The notes under the pieces were generated by a model, which saw only the letters and a list, made by a program, of their open reading frames with translations, had not been told where the DNA came from and searched no databases. A stretch of DNA of 64,000 nt, taken from NCBI GenBank assembly GCA_014549065.1, contig JACDOX010000038.1:2002872-2066871 (forward strand). The letters run 5' to 3'. The stretch comes from Cardinalis cardinalis. Lineage: Eukaryota > Chordata > Aves > Passeriformes > Cardinalidae. This document shows, piece by piece, positions 22,701 through 33,000 of this stretch (position 1 is the stretch's first letter; each line of letters begins with the position of its first letter). The position numbers were made by a program, and so were the translations under genes.

Positions 22701-23614
22701 TGGAAATAGAACATCTGGGGCTGAGAAGTGGATAAATAATTAGGGTGAAACTTCAAGTGACTTCATCTGTGGGACTTTGGTAATGTTAACAAAAACTGTT
22801 CTATCATAACACATACAAATCAACTTTAAAGAGAGTTCCAGTAGCTCTGTATTGTAGATGACCAACTCTACTTCTGCCATTGCCCCAATGTGAAATTCCT
22901 GCAAGGGTATATACAACATTATTAGACCAGGACCTCTTAAACTATTCCACTATGTGTGTAACAGTCTGTCTCACGGAATTTTCCTCTTCTGTTTGCAATT
23001 GCCTAAGATCCCTGCAGCATCTAACAATAGTTACTAACAGTGAAAAGTTAGATATAAATTCTAGAATGGATAAGAGTTATCTTTTAAACAGTTCAAGGGC
23101 TGGAAATAAGGAAATCTGCAATCCCTCTGGACAGAACTGATCCTGCCTTCATTTAGACATAGTCAGCAGAATGTAGTCACTGTGGATGGTTTACCTGGTC
23201 AATGAAAACAGACAGGACCCTCAAAATCTGCCACTAAAGATCGTGATCTCTGCTCCAGCAAAGGTACATATCCTTCCCTGCTGACTATCAGAGGACTGCA
23301 GGGCAACTAAATCCCCAGTTAATGGACATAAAAATCAAGAAAAGTGGACACAGACTCAAGCAACCTGGGAATTGTTGTCCTTCTGCAAACCCTATGGGAG
23401 AGGAGTATCCTGCATTTGTATACTAGTTTGTAGATGTGTCTTCATCTGTTTTGTCAAGGCAAAGGGAAGCACAAGAAAGATCTGGAAGCAGTCTCAGAAA
23501 TGCTGTTTAGTCAAGTTGGGGACTGTACTTGCTTACCTTCAACATATCCCCAGCCTGGAAGCTCAACTCGTCTTCTCCAGAAGCAGTGAAATCAAACTTG
23601 GCAATGGCTTCCAT
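10550..23614 (-). CDS. GRAP2: GRAP2 (GADS) adaptor protein, seven coding exons
   Basis: GRAP2/GADS is a cytosolic haematopoietic adaptor that links LAT to SLP-76 in T-cell receptor signalling (family knowledge). The seven minus-strand coding segments are 23614-23537, 20487-20396, 18171-18052, 16356-16188, 14555-14424, 13058-12939 and 10729-10550. They total 891 nt and give 296 residues plus a TGA stop, with phases 0, 2, 2, 0, 0, 0. Order: N-terminal SH3 (about residues 1-55), SH2 (about 58-150, with FIVRAS and HFKV), a linker (about 153-236) and a C-terminal SH3 (about 240-296). The C-terminal SH3 motif ALYDFDALEHDELGF and the ending LGLFPANYVTPV fit GADS better than GRB2 or GRAP. The start ATG has A at -3 and G at +4. 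Human GADS is about 330 residues; the difference lies in the Pro/Gln-rich linker. No coding exon contains an N. Identification is very likely; expression is not shown. Confidence 0.96.
10730..12938 (-). other. GRAP2: GRAP2 intron 6
   Basis: A 2209-bp intron bounded by gtaggt and tccattccag. It holds a 123-codon open frame on the minus strand (12080-12451) without similarity or splice support. No repeat is recognised. Confidence 0.85.
12939..13058 (-). CDS. GRAP2: GRAP2 coding exon 6: linker, second RGGSL-like block and RRHTDP site
   Basis: This 120-nt, phase 0-0 exon encodes 40 residues beginning ERYGGSLDRND and containing AMQRRHTDPLHQQTQ. RRHTDP matches the conserved human segment holding Thr262, a reported HPK1 phosphorylation site. 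DRND corresponds to the human DIND caspase site, so the DxxD form is kept. The acceptor is cttttctttctag and the donor is CAG|gtaggt. An LTR begins 32 bp upstream of the exon in gene sense. Confidence 0.92.
13091..13646 (+). mobile_element. Solo LTR, ERVL-like, in GRAP2 intron 5 (antisense to GRAP2)
   Basis: The element runs from TGCTGTGGTTTTGGCTGG to ATTAAACCATGACA, a resemblance to avian ERVL-type LTRs (recall). The ends form an imperfect inverted repeat (TGCTGTGGTTT against TGTCATGGTTT). It has a TATA-like TATATAAA at 13285-13292 and AATAAA at 13429-13434 on the plus strand. It takes up about 40% of the 1365-bp intron between linker exons 5 and 6. No clear target-site duplication is visible. 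No viral gene is present. Confidence 0.75.
13452..13499 (+). repeat. (ATT)n/(ACT)n trinucleotide repeat inside the intronic LTR
   Basis: A run of ATT units passes into about eight ACT/CTA units and then GCT units. It lies just after the LTR polyadenylation signal and is likely an expansion within the LTR. Confidence 0.85.
14424..14555 (-). CDS. GRAP2: GRAP2 coding exon 5: linker, first RGGSL block
   Basis: This 132-nt, phase 0-0 exon encodes 44 residues that begin ERRGGSLEWIGREGF and end in four Gln. It aligns with the human linker block that starts RGNSLDRRSQGG and contains AVGEE. The acceptor is ctttcttccttcag and the donor is CAG|gtacta. It is called from frame continuity, splice sites and linker similarity, not from a folded domain, so confidence is a little below that of the SH2 and SH3 exons. 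Its first 23 nt nearly repeat those of exon 6. Confidence 0.87.
14556..16187 (-). other. GRAP2: GRAP2 intron 4
   Basis: A 1632-bp intron between the SH2 domain and the linker exons, bounded by gtaaac and ccttcag. No repeat, RNA gene or other exon was recognised. Confidence 0.85.
16188..16356 (-). CDS. GRAP2: GRAP2 coding exon 4: second half of SH2
   Basis: This 169-nt exon encodes HEDDVQHFKVMRDSKG, YYLWTEKFHSLNKLVDYY and SISRQKQIFLRD. HFKV is the usual SH2 beta-D motif. The Trp in YLWTEKF sits at the GRB2-family EF1 position that favours pYxN ligands, as expected for LAT binding. The acceptor is ttgggatccag and the donor is AAG|gtaaac; the exit phase is 0. Confidence 0.96.
16357..18051 (-). 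other. GRAP2: GRAP2 intron 3
   Basis: A 1695-bp intron that splits the SH2 domain after the FSISV strand, bounded by gtatct and gatccag. Nothing else was recognised in it. Confidence 0.87.
18052..18171 (-). CDS. GRAP2: GRAP2 coding exon 3: first half of SH2
   Basis: This 120-nt exon encodes WFDEKISRHEAENLLMS and then FIVRASQNSHGDFSISV. The Arg of FIVRAS is the phosphotyrosine-binding arginine of the FLVRES position. The acceptor cttgacag has a weak pyrimidine tract; the donor is CAG|gtatct. Entry and exit phases both leave two bases of a codon upstream, so this exon alone is symmetric (2-2). Confidence 0.95.
18172..20395 (-). other. GRAP2: GRAP2 intron 2
   Basis: A 2224-bp intron between the N-terminal SH3 and the SH2 domain. 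It contains a short GT tract near 19812 and a TA/CA-rich stretch near 18505-18530. No other element was recognised. Confidence 0.85.
20396..20487 (-). CDS. GRAP2: GRAP2 coding exon 2: second half of N-SH3
   Basis: This 92-nt exon encodes ILSSQEEWYKAEL and GYVPKNFIDF, which complete the N-terminal SH3 fold: the WY pair for ligand binding and the YVPKNF end strand. The acceptor is ctccattgcag and the donor is CCC|gtaagt. It starts in phase 0 and leaves two bases that complete a Pro codon with the next exon. Confidence 0.95.
20488..23536 (-). other. GRAP2: GRAP2 intron 1 of the coding part
   Basis: A 3049-bp intron that splits the N-terminal SH3, bounded by gtaagc and ccattgcag. No repeat or extra exon was recognised. 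Confidence 0.85.
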
Positions 23615-23639
23615 ACTGTGTCTTGGGGGCAGAGCAAAG
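23537..23639 (-). CDS. GRAP2: GRAP2 coding exon 1: start codon and first half of N-SH3
   Basis: Coding bases are 23614-23537, 26 codons beginning MEAIAKFDFTASGEDELSF, the classic start of the GADS N-terminal SH3. The donor is AAG|gtaagc at 23536. A plausible acceptor, ttcttccag, ends at 23640, which would leave 25 nt of 5' UTR in this exon (23639-23615). The ATG context is strong. The exon ends in phase 0. The upstream acceptor implies at least one untranslated exon further up the minus strand. Confidence 0.93.
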
Positions 23640-26600
23640 CTGGAAGAAGTAATGTCAGATACTTGTCAGTACCTATGAGCTACTGGGATTGTGGAGTCAA
23701 GCCTCTGGAAAGCTGACAGGCAGTGCTGGGATTCGTATGTGGAGAAGCACTCACCACCTACAGGCAGCCATTAGTTACTAGGCATGGAAAGACATTAGCA
23801 GGCAGAAGAGAGGGCATGGCTGAGCTGTAATTAGCTGAAGTCAGAAGTACAAACAACCAATAGCAGATGCTTATTCCAACAGATCTCTGTCTCTAGAGCA
23901 ACCTCATNGGAAAAACATGTATAGATCAACTCTGTCACAGCTCCAAATAAAGCAAGTGATTCTGTCCTGCAATAGAAAAATGCATTTGTCCCCTGCACTG
24001 ACTTACTCTTTGCCTCAAGAGTGAGTCAAATTGCTGACAAAACAAACAGGGCTGCAATAAATATATATTTTTTCTTGGACATGGGCCACAATATGGAAGG
24101 TTGAAAGAGTCTTTTCTTTGTGATGGTTTAACATGGGTGACCACAACTTTCAGGTAGGAAAACACTGTTTGCAGAAAGGCTGTATTCCCTATTTTGAAGC
24201 TGGAAGAGAGTTAGCCTATCTCAGTGTTGGTAACCCAAGAGCCCAAAATATATCAGAGCCTGCAAACCAAAGACTGCTTTTCAGCACCAGAGCAGTGTGG
24301 CAGGGGAAGTGGCAAGATGGGCTTTGCTCCTTCACCACTTCCTGCTCACGTAACTCGGATGTACCCCAGCAGGACCATTTTTATAATCAAGAGTTACCAA
24401 TTTCCCATGGCTGGGTCATGTACCCCACAGCCCAGTGGCGAGGCTGCCAGTGACAAGCCAAGAAGTAGCCAGGCAGTGCCACCTTAAGCAAGTGCGCTGC
24501 TGGCAGATGCACTTGCAGAACAGCTTCTGAAGACCATCAGATAGCTGCGATATAGAAGTAATTTTTAGGATTTTTAAACTAGGTTTGTCTGGGAACAATG
24601 ATCCTGAAGCCACAGGTTCCACTATATAATCTCACAAAAACACCCAGTCTTTATGGCTTGAGAGGAAGTGCCAGCTTGCCTGATCCAAAACATTCTTAAC
24701 CAGAAAGCTCTAGAAAGACACTGTACAAACAAATGAACAACCCTAATTAGGGTTAGATATTTCTTATTGATTAGAACTGACACAAGATCCCCAAAATAGA
24801 AAGTGTTGATACTGAGCAAGCTTCAGAATTTTGCCACTTCAAAATCAAAAGGCTGCTGTAGTCCTCCTTCTCGGCAATACATGCTGTAATGTTCCTCCTC
24901 TGACACACAACCCAGGGATTTAACTATCTGTGTAACCAGGATCCAGGGCCCAGCTCTGATACAGCTCAACTTAAACTGCTGAGAATGAGCTGGAGAAAGC
25001 CTGCAGGGCAAAAGCTCTAGGACTGCATCAGCATCAGCCCAGGGATTCCAGAGGAAAACCATCAACATGGGAAGATATAAAATCTCAGAAGAAAAACAAA
25101 ACCATANTTTAGTTGTGATAGTCAGTCTAGCTGAGTACCTGTCATGAATCATTTGGGTCACTGAGTTGAGTTGTCAGTGCCATCAGTCCTGACCTAGCTG
25201 GTGGCAGATGGCAACCATGGAGGGTGACTCTTCATTTCTGATTGATACCTGCAAAGAATCTTTGGGTGCCTTTACACAGGTGAGGAGTATGCTAACGTGT
25301 AGCCTAATANTTCATTAAATCCTAACTAGGTTCTGTGTGTGTTAACTGTATAAAGCAGTTATTTATTGACTAAATGGTCTGTTTCCTGCTTGCAGAATCC
25401 CTTTGCACTTACTAAAGATCTCTAAATAAAGTGATTCACAAGACGGGTCATAACATCACTGTATATTAGTTCTGATATTTGTTACAATCACTTCTAACTA
25501 AAAAAACCCCTTGTTTATATGCTTCTTAGTGGACTCTGTTAGCACTCTCTTTTTTTGCTGCTTATAGGTGAATTTATATCCATGTGACTGATGAGAGCTA
25601 TGAAGACCAAGGCAAATTCTTTGGCAGTCCACAGAGAGCTCTGCTTATTCAGCATGGATNTGTTCTAGAGCAATTGGGGTTGCTTCAGTGCCAGGGCCTC
25701 CCAGGTAGGTCTGGGTACACAGCTCAGCTGAGATCTGCCCTATGCCTGCTACTCCCACCTGCTGCCTTGGGCTTCCAACACACAGCAGTGCTGAACCCCA
25801 GCACCCTAAAGCACATTGGGGCTTTTATTCTCAGGCCTCANCTTTCCCCCTATTTCAAACATTCTCACCCCCTATTCTCCCTGTTGACCTACTAATGTTC
25901 TTCAATTCCTACTTCTGATACCTTTTGCAGATTAGGGTCACCCTCTGTCTTAGTCTTATAAGAAGACATTGGTGTTACCCTGCAGGTACAGCTCAGGCCT
26001 GATCTGAGAACTGTCCTCTATTCTTGCATAGATATTTTTGGAACTTCAGTCTGTAACCCTCCACAGGCAATGTCAGGCCCATTGTGTGCTAAAAGAGCAC
26101 AGGGGTATTAAACTGGAGGCAAATTAACCTTTAAGGGAGCTGGTTAAACAACTATACTCTTTCATGGAAGACAATTGAAGAAAAAGACTAAAGGAGAATT
26201 ACTTTAGTAAGGGCTGTTTTTCGGTGTTTTATCTTGCAGTGGTGGCCTGCTGCAGAGAGATCAGAGCCAACAGTGCAGGTGGATTCTGGAACTCCTAAGT
26301 GCAGACCATTAATCCCAGCTTGAGGAAAAGAACACACTTAAAAACAATTTAAATGCAAACTATTTAAATAGAAATCCTGTCTTTGATTATGTCCCTTAGA
26401 TACAGAAGAAGTAGTGGGGGTTCCCTCTACAGGGGCAAGAGAGTAGAAAAACTTTAATCTTTCAATAACCCAAATGTTAAAGGTGCTATTGGAATGCGGC
26501 CCCCTCCGAAGGAGAAGAGTTTGTGAAACAGTTAAAACCCTCCCTCTCAGTTCCTTTCCAATTTCAGCAATCCCAGCCTCAGGGTGAGACCAGGAGAAAG

Positions 26601-28639
26601 ATACCTCTTCAAACAATCTAACACATGGATTAAATATGCCTTTCATTGCCAGCGGCTGGATTTAGAAGTGGCTCAAACAGCATCCACAGTGTTGGCTGTG
26701 TAGATAAATCAGCAATGCAGTAATGCTCTGGCCTTAAGCTCTTCCCTCACCAGCTACTAAAGCAACACTAGCCAATAATCCTGTCTTTGAACTCCAGNCT
26801 ACCACTTTTCAGCACCTGAACTTCAAACCAGTTCTGTTTTTCTGATCCTGTTCCTCCCTCCACGTGTAACTTGAGAATCCCCACTCCACATGGGTCAGTG
26901 CTGGGCCCTCATGAGAGCTCCCCTGCCAGGAGCCCGTTCTTTCCCTCACTGGATGTGTGTGACTCTCAGCACCACCCCACAACACAGACAGACAGGAAGT
27001 TTTTCACTGTTATTATAACTTCNATTTCTCAAGCTTTTATCCCAAATTCCGCTTTTAACTGTGTGGTGCAACTCCTTTACCCTTTTGATAGCCAAGGACA
27101 ATTTTAGACTCTGCATAATGTTCTCTGTGAAAATCATCTTTGTAGAGAGTTTAGCATGAAAGATACGCAATGTTCAAAGAGGGATTTTTCAGTTCCAAGT
27201 GTGAGCTGACCAGTGCCCTTCATTTTGCGCCGACTTTCTGCACGCAAGTGAATTTTCTCTGTGGTTCACCTTTGCAACAGGGTGGATTCAAGGCTACAGC
27301 AGTTCTGTGGGGCTGGTGCAACAGAAGGTTCACAAAATGAAAAGTGAAAAGCAGCATGGCTTTCACAGCACAAGGTAGGCATTTTTCTTTGGCGGGATGC
27401 CATTGCCTGAACAAGAACATCAATGTCTCTGTTGATGGGAAGTGCCAAGGCCCAAAACGTGTCAGCAAGCTATACAGCCTGACAGCAGAGTCCCAGAGAG
27501 TTTAACACCGTTACCCTACACCATGTTGGCTCCAAATTCAGCACTAGAAGTGCCAGCGAAGGTCACCACCTAGGAAGAGTTCATCACTCGGGGACTGCTC
27601 AGCCTCAGCCTTTCCCAATTTCACCTACTTATATCAGAAGGAGAGCAAAATTACAACAATGCACTCAATGGAACCNTATGCAAAAAGTTTCTATTTGTAT
27701 GCCTGTAGCATAAAAAAATGCACCCATCTACATTCTGAAGCTTCGTCCAGTGAGGTTTTGCACCAAGATAAAAGCATGAGCTGCCGTGTCTTTGTTCGGC
27801 TCTGCAAGAACAACCTGCTGCACTGATGAGCAACCAGGGAAGGATTCAACCCTGAGCATCTGCACAGGAACTCCAGATGACATTTCAGCAGAAACAATGG
27901 AGAAGGGACCTGTAATCTAAAAGAGCTTTTGCAGATAACAGCTCTGTTTTCACCAGCTAAGCCACATACAAGTGGCATGGGAATATTTAGCTCCAAAAAC
28001 ACAAACCTCTTGCTACTGAGCTAACGGTACAGCTTCACTGACTGTCAGTGATAAGAGAGCAAAATTTATAAGGGAGAACAAGTCACTAAAACACCCAGAA
28101 ATCATGCATTTAAGTCTTGGCTATTCTGCCACGCAGAGCAATGCATAGCATTTTGGCTGAGCCTATGTGCAAACAAAATAAGCCTCCTAGGAACTGGATT
28201 CACTGAACAAACAAACTTTTAGGAGTCTATAACCAACAGCAGTTGGTAAGAAATGCCCCAAACTAGGATGGGGTTTAATTTCCCTAGGGAACCCAGGTCT
28301 TCTGTGCTCCTTCCCATCACGTCAGAGTAGAGTTGTGCAGCAACATGGGAAGCTGCAACAACAGGCTCAAAGAGAGGAGCACCTGATACAGTACGAGGCA
28401 TGATATCACAGCATGAAACTGCGACAGTATAAAATCCCAAATCTTTGCTGTGCTGGAAGGGTTGGTGTGGGGGGACTGGGGTGGTGGGGAAACACCTCCT
28501 TCTGTTCGCCTACGTCCTCCCTCACATCCCAGCTGGTCAGATGTGGCAGGGGCAGAGGGATTTGTCCTGCAAAAGAAAGCTGATAAACAAGATGGCCTTG
28601 GGATCCCACACTCTGCCCCTACTGCGCAGTCCTTCACCT
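23640..28639. other. Region between GRAP2 coding exon 1 and the CpG island, probable 5' intron
   Basis: If the CpG island is the GRAP2 first exon, this 5-kb stretch is its first intron. No repeat family, RNA gene or convincing exon was recognised. It is ordinary AT-rich sequence. Confidence 0.4.
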
Positions 28640-28960
28640 TTCCTTCCCAAGCCTCCCTTGCTCCCTTTACCTGGTGCCAGGCGCTCCCTGCTCGGCCCCG
28701 GAGCCGTGGCCGGCCCGTCCCTCGCAGCAGCTCCCTTCCCTGCCGGGGCTTGGCTCCGAGCAGCGCCCGCGGGGCCACCGAGGCCCGGCCCAGACCCAGA
28801 GCCGCGGCCCCTCCCTCAGCGCCCGTGCCACGCGCCGGCAGCGGGCCCGCGTGCCAGGGGACAGCGACAGCCCGGGGCGGGCGTGGGGACACGGGACACA
28901 GCCGCGCCTGGCACGGCACAGAGCGGCCCCGGGCAGTTTCCAGGCCCTCATGGCAGAAAT
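28640..28960 (-). promoter_or_regulatory. CpG island, likely GRAP2 promoter and untranslated first exon
   Basis: This is the most CpG-rich part of the window, in AT-rich surroundings, with roughly 30 CG dinucleotides and a GGGGCGGG Sp1/KLF-type box at 28874-28881. On the minus strand a strong donor, CACCAG|gtaaag, has its exon end at 28671. It could splice to the acceptor before GRAP2 coding exon 1 at 23640. Long open frames on both strands here reflect high GC and are not called genes. The island could also have served ENTHD1 on the other strand, since such promoters are often bidirectional. The assignment to GRAP2 is inference from position and splice signals. Confidence 0.55.
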
Positions 28961-29866
28961 ATTTGGTACCCCGCATATTTAAAATGGTGGTGCCGGTTCA
29001 AAAGGAGCTGCCCTGGCTGCTGCTCCAGCCCAGGGTGGTTTAACAGATGAAGAAAGGAGGGTCCCTCAAAAAGTGCAAGTTCTACCCAAATAAGGAAAAT
29101 AGAAATGAGCACAGATCTGCTAAGTTAACTGCGAAACCGTAAGTCTGTTGAAAAGCATATCTTGAGGAACAAGTAGCTAAAGACATAAAAACATGTAATA
29201 AAATAATTTTCAAAGACAACAGAAACAGGAAGCCTGCCAGAGTGTGTCTGTAGGGCTGACAGATGATTGAAATGTAAAAAGAATGCTCAAAGAAGATAAG
29301 GATGAAGCACAAAAGCTAAATGAATTCTCTGCNTCCATGCATCTCCCATAGGGATAAAAGGAGGTCCCCACACTGGAGTTCTCTTTGCAGAGGAAGGCCA
29401 GGAGAACTATTTTAAAATGAAGAACTGGAATAAAAGGTTTTAGGAAAAAACAGTAAATGAACAAGGGTAAATTGAAGGATTTGATATTTTAGAAATCTTG
29501 ACTGAAGTCCAAACTGAGCATGAAATAGTGAAGGATGAGCAATTAAACTGTGGCTTACAATGCTAGGCTTAACTAAGCCTCGGTACTAGGAAAAAGCAGC
29601 AAACACAATGCCAGTGTTTGAGATGTGTTTTGAGGGGATGCAAAGCGCTGATCTGACTTCTGTGTGCCTGAAAGGGATTAAAAGACTAATGATGAAATGA
29701 ATTATTGGCCCTAAGAGAGAAATAATATACCAATTCCTCTTCACACAGCTTTTGTAGAAGGAAGAAATATGGCACAAATCTGAGTTCTCTGAAAGAGCTG
29801 ATGAAAATGTGGATATAGGTGATCACTTAATATAAAATTTGCATTTCCACATCATTTTTGATGAAG

Positions 29867-30042
29867 TCTCTCACCAAAGAGTCTTTGAAAAGCCTCCTAA
29901 GTTCTCAAAGAATAGGAGGAAATGNNNNNNNNNNNNNNNNNNNNNNNNNNNNNNNNNNNNNNNNNNNNNNNNNNNNNNNNNNNNTCTCTCACCAAAGAGT
30001 CTTTGAAAAGCCTCCTAAGTTCTCAAAGAATAGGAGGAAATG
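29867..30042. other. Assembly gap with duplicated flanks
   Basis: Sixty N bases (29925-29984) are bracketed by two identical 58-bp copies (29867-29924 and 29985-30042). Identical gap-flanking ends are typical of contig ends that overlap but were not merged, so the duplication and the gap are probably artefacts. Confidence 0.9.
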
Positions 30043-33000
30043 TCCTATAGATGATTAAAAGTCATGAAACAATTTTAATGCGCTGTTCAAAATATTAATA
30101 AATTATCTGGACAACATGAAGTGACAAAACTTACTGATGAGAAAATATGACAATCATGGAAAAGGTAAACAGGAAGTTTAATCCATCATTTCTCATAGGC
30201 GCTCAGAGTTCACTCCAAGAGTGTCAGAATCTGGGAGGCCATAGGGGGAGAAGCTGTGACCTGTACTTGTCCTGTTCTCACTCTCCTTCCCCAAGCAGCT
30301 GATGCTGGGTGCAGCATCATGGATTGTGAGTAACTTTAACTTGACCCAATTAATCCTTAGGAGCTGTGGCTGTTCACCAAAACCCACCACAACATGCTGG
30401 TCCAAGAGGACTGGTCCAGCAGCAGGCTGGTGGGTGGTAGTCCCCACACACACACACCACCTTCTGGGGAGGTGGTAATCTCACTGGAATATCTGTGAGA
30501 TAAAACAGGGCAAGTGTGAAAATTATGAAGCACTCAGACCAGTTGGGGGTAGATACAATGAAAACTCCCTCTGAATGGCATAATCTTGAATATATTTGCT
30601 GAAAAAATGTACAGGTTCATCAGGCAGGGGGCTAAAGGAAGAGTACAGCAGTTGACTCTTGCCGTGTTGTGAAAAGTTTTCCATGTGGCTATCAGTACAT
30701 GAGAAATAGAAATTTCTGTACAGGAAGGTGGGACACCAGTCCTCACGGTCTTCTTAGGTTTAAGCTCTGTGCTTTCTCGTCGTCTGTGAATGGCATGACA
30801 GATTGCATTACGTTACACACTGGAACGACCTAATTTCTCTATTTTCTACCATGATGTGATCTAATGGGCCCCCCAGCAAGAACGCTGCTGGTGACTTGTC
30901 ACTCATGCTTGCTGCCTGACAATGTCACAAAACGCTGCATGGATTCCTGTTATGTATCCAGAAGTATTGCATTATAATATTAAATCTATTAGATGTCAAG
31001 CCATAAGAGATGTGGCTTTCTATACTATAAACAAAACACTCAATACTGGCAAGCTCCCAGCACTGAGAAAGGATAGGAAATAGGATACAATGGGAAATAA
31101 CTCTCTTTTCTTTCTTCTCCATTTCTATATATTCCTCCTCTGTCACAGTTACGGTAACACATTAACCTCTTCACCTTGCAGAATGCATCCATCACAGCTA
31201 TGTTGAAAAATATGAAGAAATATCCAGATACTTCAGCCATAAGTAATGGAAACAAACCTAATGGGAAGGACATCAGACTCTATCCAGCTGTGTTTTAGCC
31301 AATCTCTATTAGAAAACTGGGTTAAACCCAGCCCAGGTAGACAGGTTATTCCACAGCTACTTGCTGCAGACTTCTTTGTCATTATCTACTACTGACACAA
31401 TCCAGACAGGATGGTCAAACCGAAGCTATTATACAGTCTGAGAAGACCTGGATTTAAAAAGCTTAATGCAGACAAACTTACACCTGCTTTTGCACTTAGG
31501 TGAGTGAAAACAGATGTGTCTGCAAACACGTCTGAAAACTGCCTAAGAANACACTCACAAAAATCTTAGTGATTCCTTGCTGGCCTGAAATTTTCAAGAG
31601 AAGAATCTTTTTTCAAGACATTTAATTCACTTTAGTTTCTATCTGGGAAGCATGCAGGCAGCCAGAAAGAAAATCAAAGGGAAAAGAAAAAGCAAAGAAA
31701 AAGAAAAAGATAACTTCCAACAAAACATATACACCAAATATTTTGTCCACTCTGAATTGAGCTGATAATCCATGAAGAATTAGGTGGCCAGGTTTTGTTA
31801 CCCTCAAGATAAACTGCATCCCCCGTTATTAGTTTGCCTCCAGAAAGTAACACTGTCAACAAGGGAAACAGAAGTCAAAGTGTGGAAACAAGGGAGATTT
31901 CAATTGTTGTAAGTAATTGTAAGTGATAACCCAGCATCTGTGGAATTGGGAGCATCAGGACTGTAAATCCACATAAAGCTGAACGTTATGAATGGAAGCT
32001 GTCTAGTCTTTCCCAGCCTCCCATCTATTGCTGTTCCCACATTCAGATATGCTGGACTCAGAGCAATTCATCCTCTCCCAGCTTTGCTCTCTGCCAACAG
32101 CTGCTCGGGCTGTCCACAGTGACAGGTCATTAGCAGGCAGTTATTTTTTTCAGGACTGAGTGCACAGAAGTGGCAGTGCTATAAAAGCTTCCCTGCAGAG
32201 CTCCATGAACTGATCTGGGAAGAGCTCTTTCCCAATTTGCTGTGCTTCCTGTTAGCAAAAATTGTCTTGAAATCTCTGTGTCTTGTTGCTCACCTGCAAC
32301 AGTCCTCTTTGATCACGTCCCAGGATTTTCAAAACACTCGGTCATCAGCATCCGTTGCAAAGCTATTGCTATTCTAGTCATCATCACCCTCACAAACAAC
32401 ATTCAGTTTAATGATGTGACTACAGCCTACTGTGCCTTCACAAGTGGTACAATTATTTCAATTAAAGGTGTGAAGCCAATTCTCTTACAGGAATAAGCTT
32501 TATCTGTAAGAGTACTGTTCTAATTCTGTGGTTGTATGTCCACCAGGAGAGTGTATGACTTAACTGCCTGGTCCCATCCATGTAGTACCATTTATTGCAA
32601 GGAGATGTGGTTTTAATCCTGAACATNAGTGTTAATTTGCTACTTAATTCATACAATGCTTCCCATCATTCTGCGAATTGATCTCCAAAGATTGCCCCTT
32701 CCATTTCAGCTGAGGAACATCTCTGCACTTCTGAGAGATTTTCTTTGGTAGTTTATGGCTAAGATCCTCTACTTTCCTATTCTAAAGTACTGGCAAACTT
32801 GTTGATATTTAATATTTTCATCAAATCCTTTCAAACCTGCCAACTTTTCCTTCTGCGTCCCCTACTCCGTAATTCCTGCTACTGAATTATTAGTGTCTCT
32901 CTAGCAGCTTCTCTATTCTAAGCAGTCAGGTTCTCTACCTCCTGCATTTGTACAGTGATTACACTGAGTCAGTCTTGTNACATCCCAAGATTATAATTTT

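Noticed and set aside
28317..29050. Long open frames on both strands (up to 219 codons) over the CpG island
   Set aside because: High GC removes stop codons in several frames at once; the predicted proteins are Arg/Ala/Pro-rich with no domain. Treated as promoter and untranslated sequence.
32182..32496. TATAAAAG followed by an 84-codon plus-strand frame
   Set aside because: A single TATA-like motif is common in AT-rich DNA, and the frame shows no domain or splice support.
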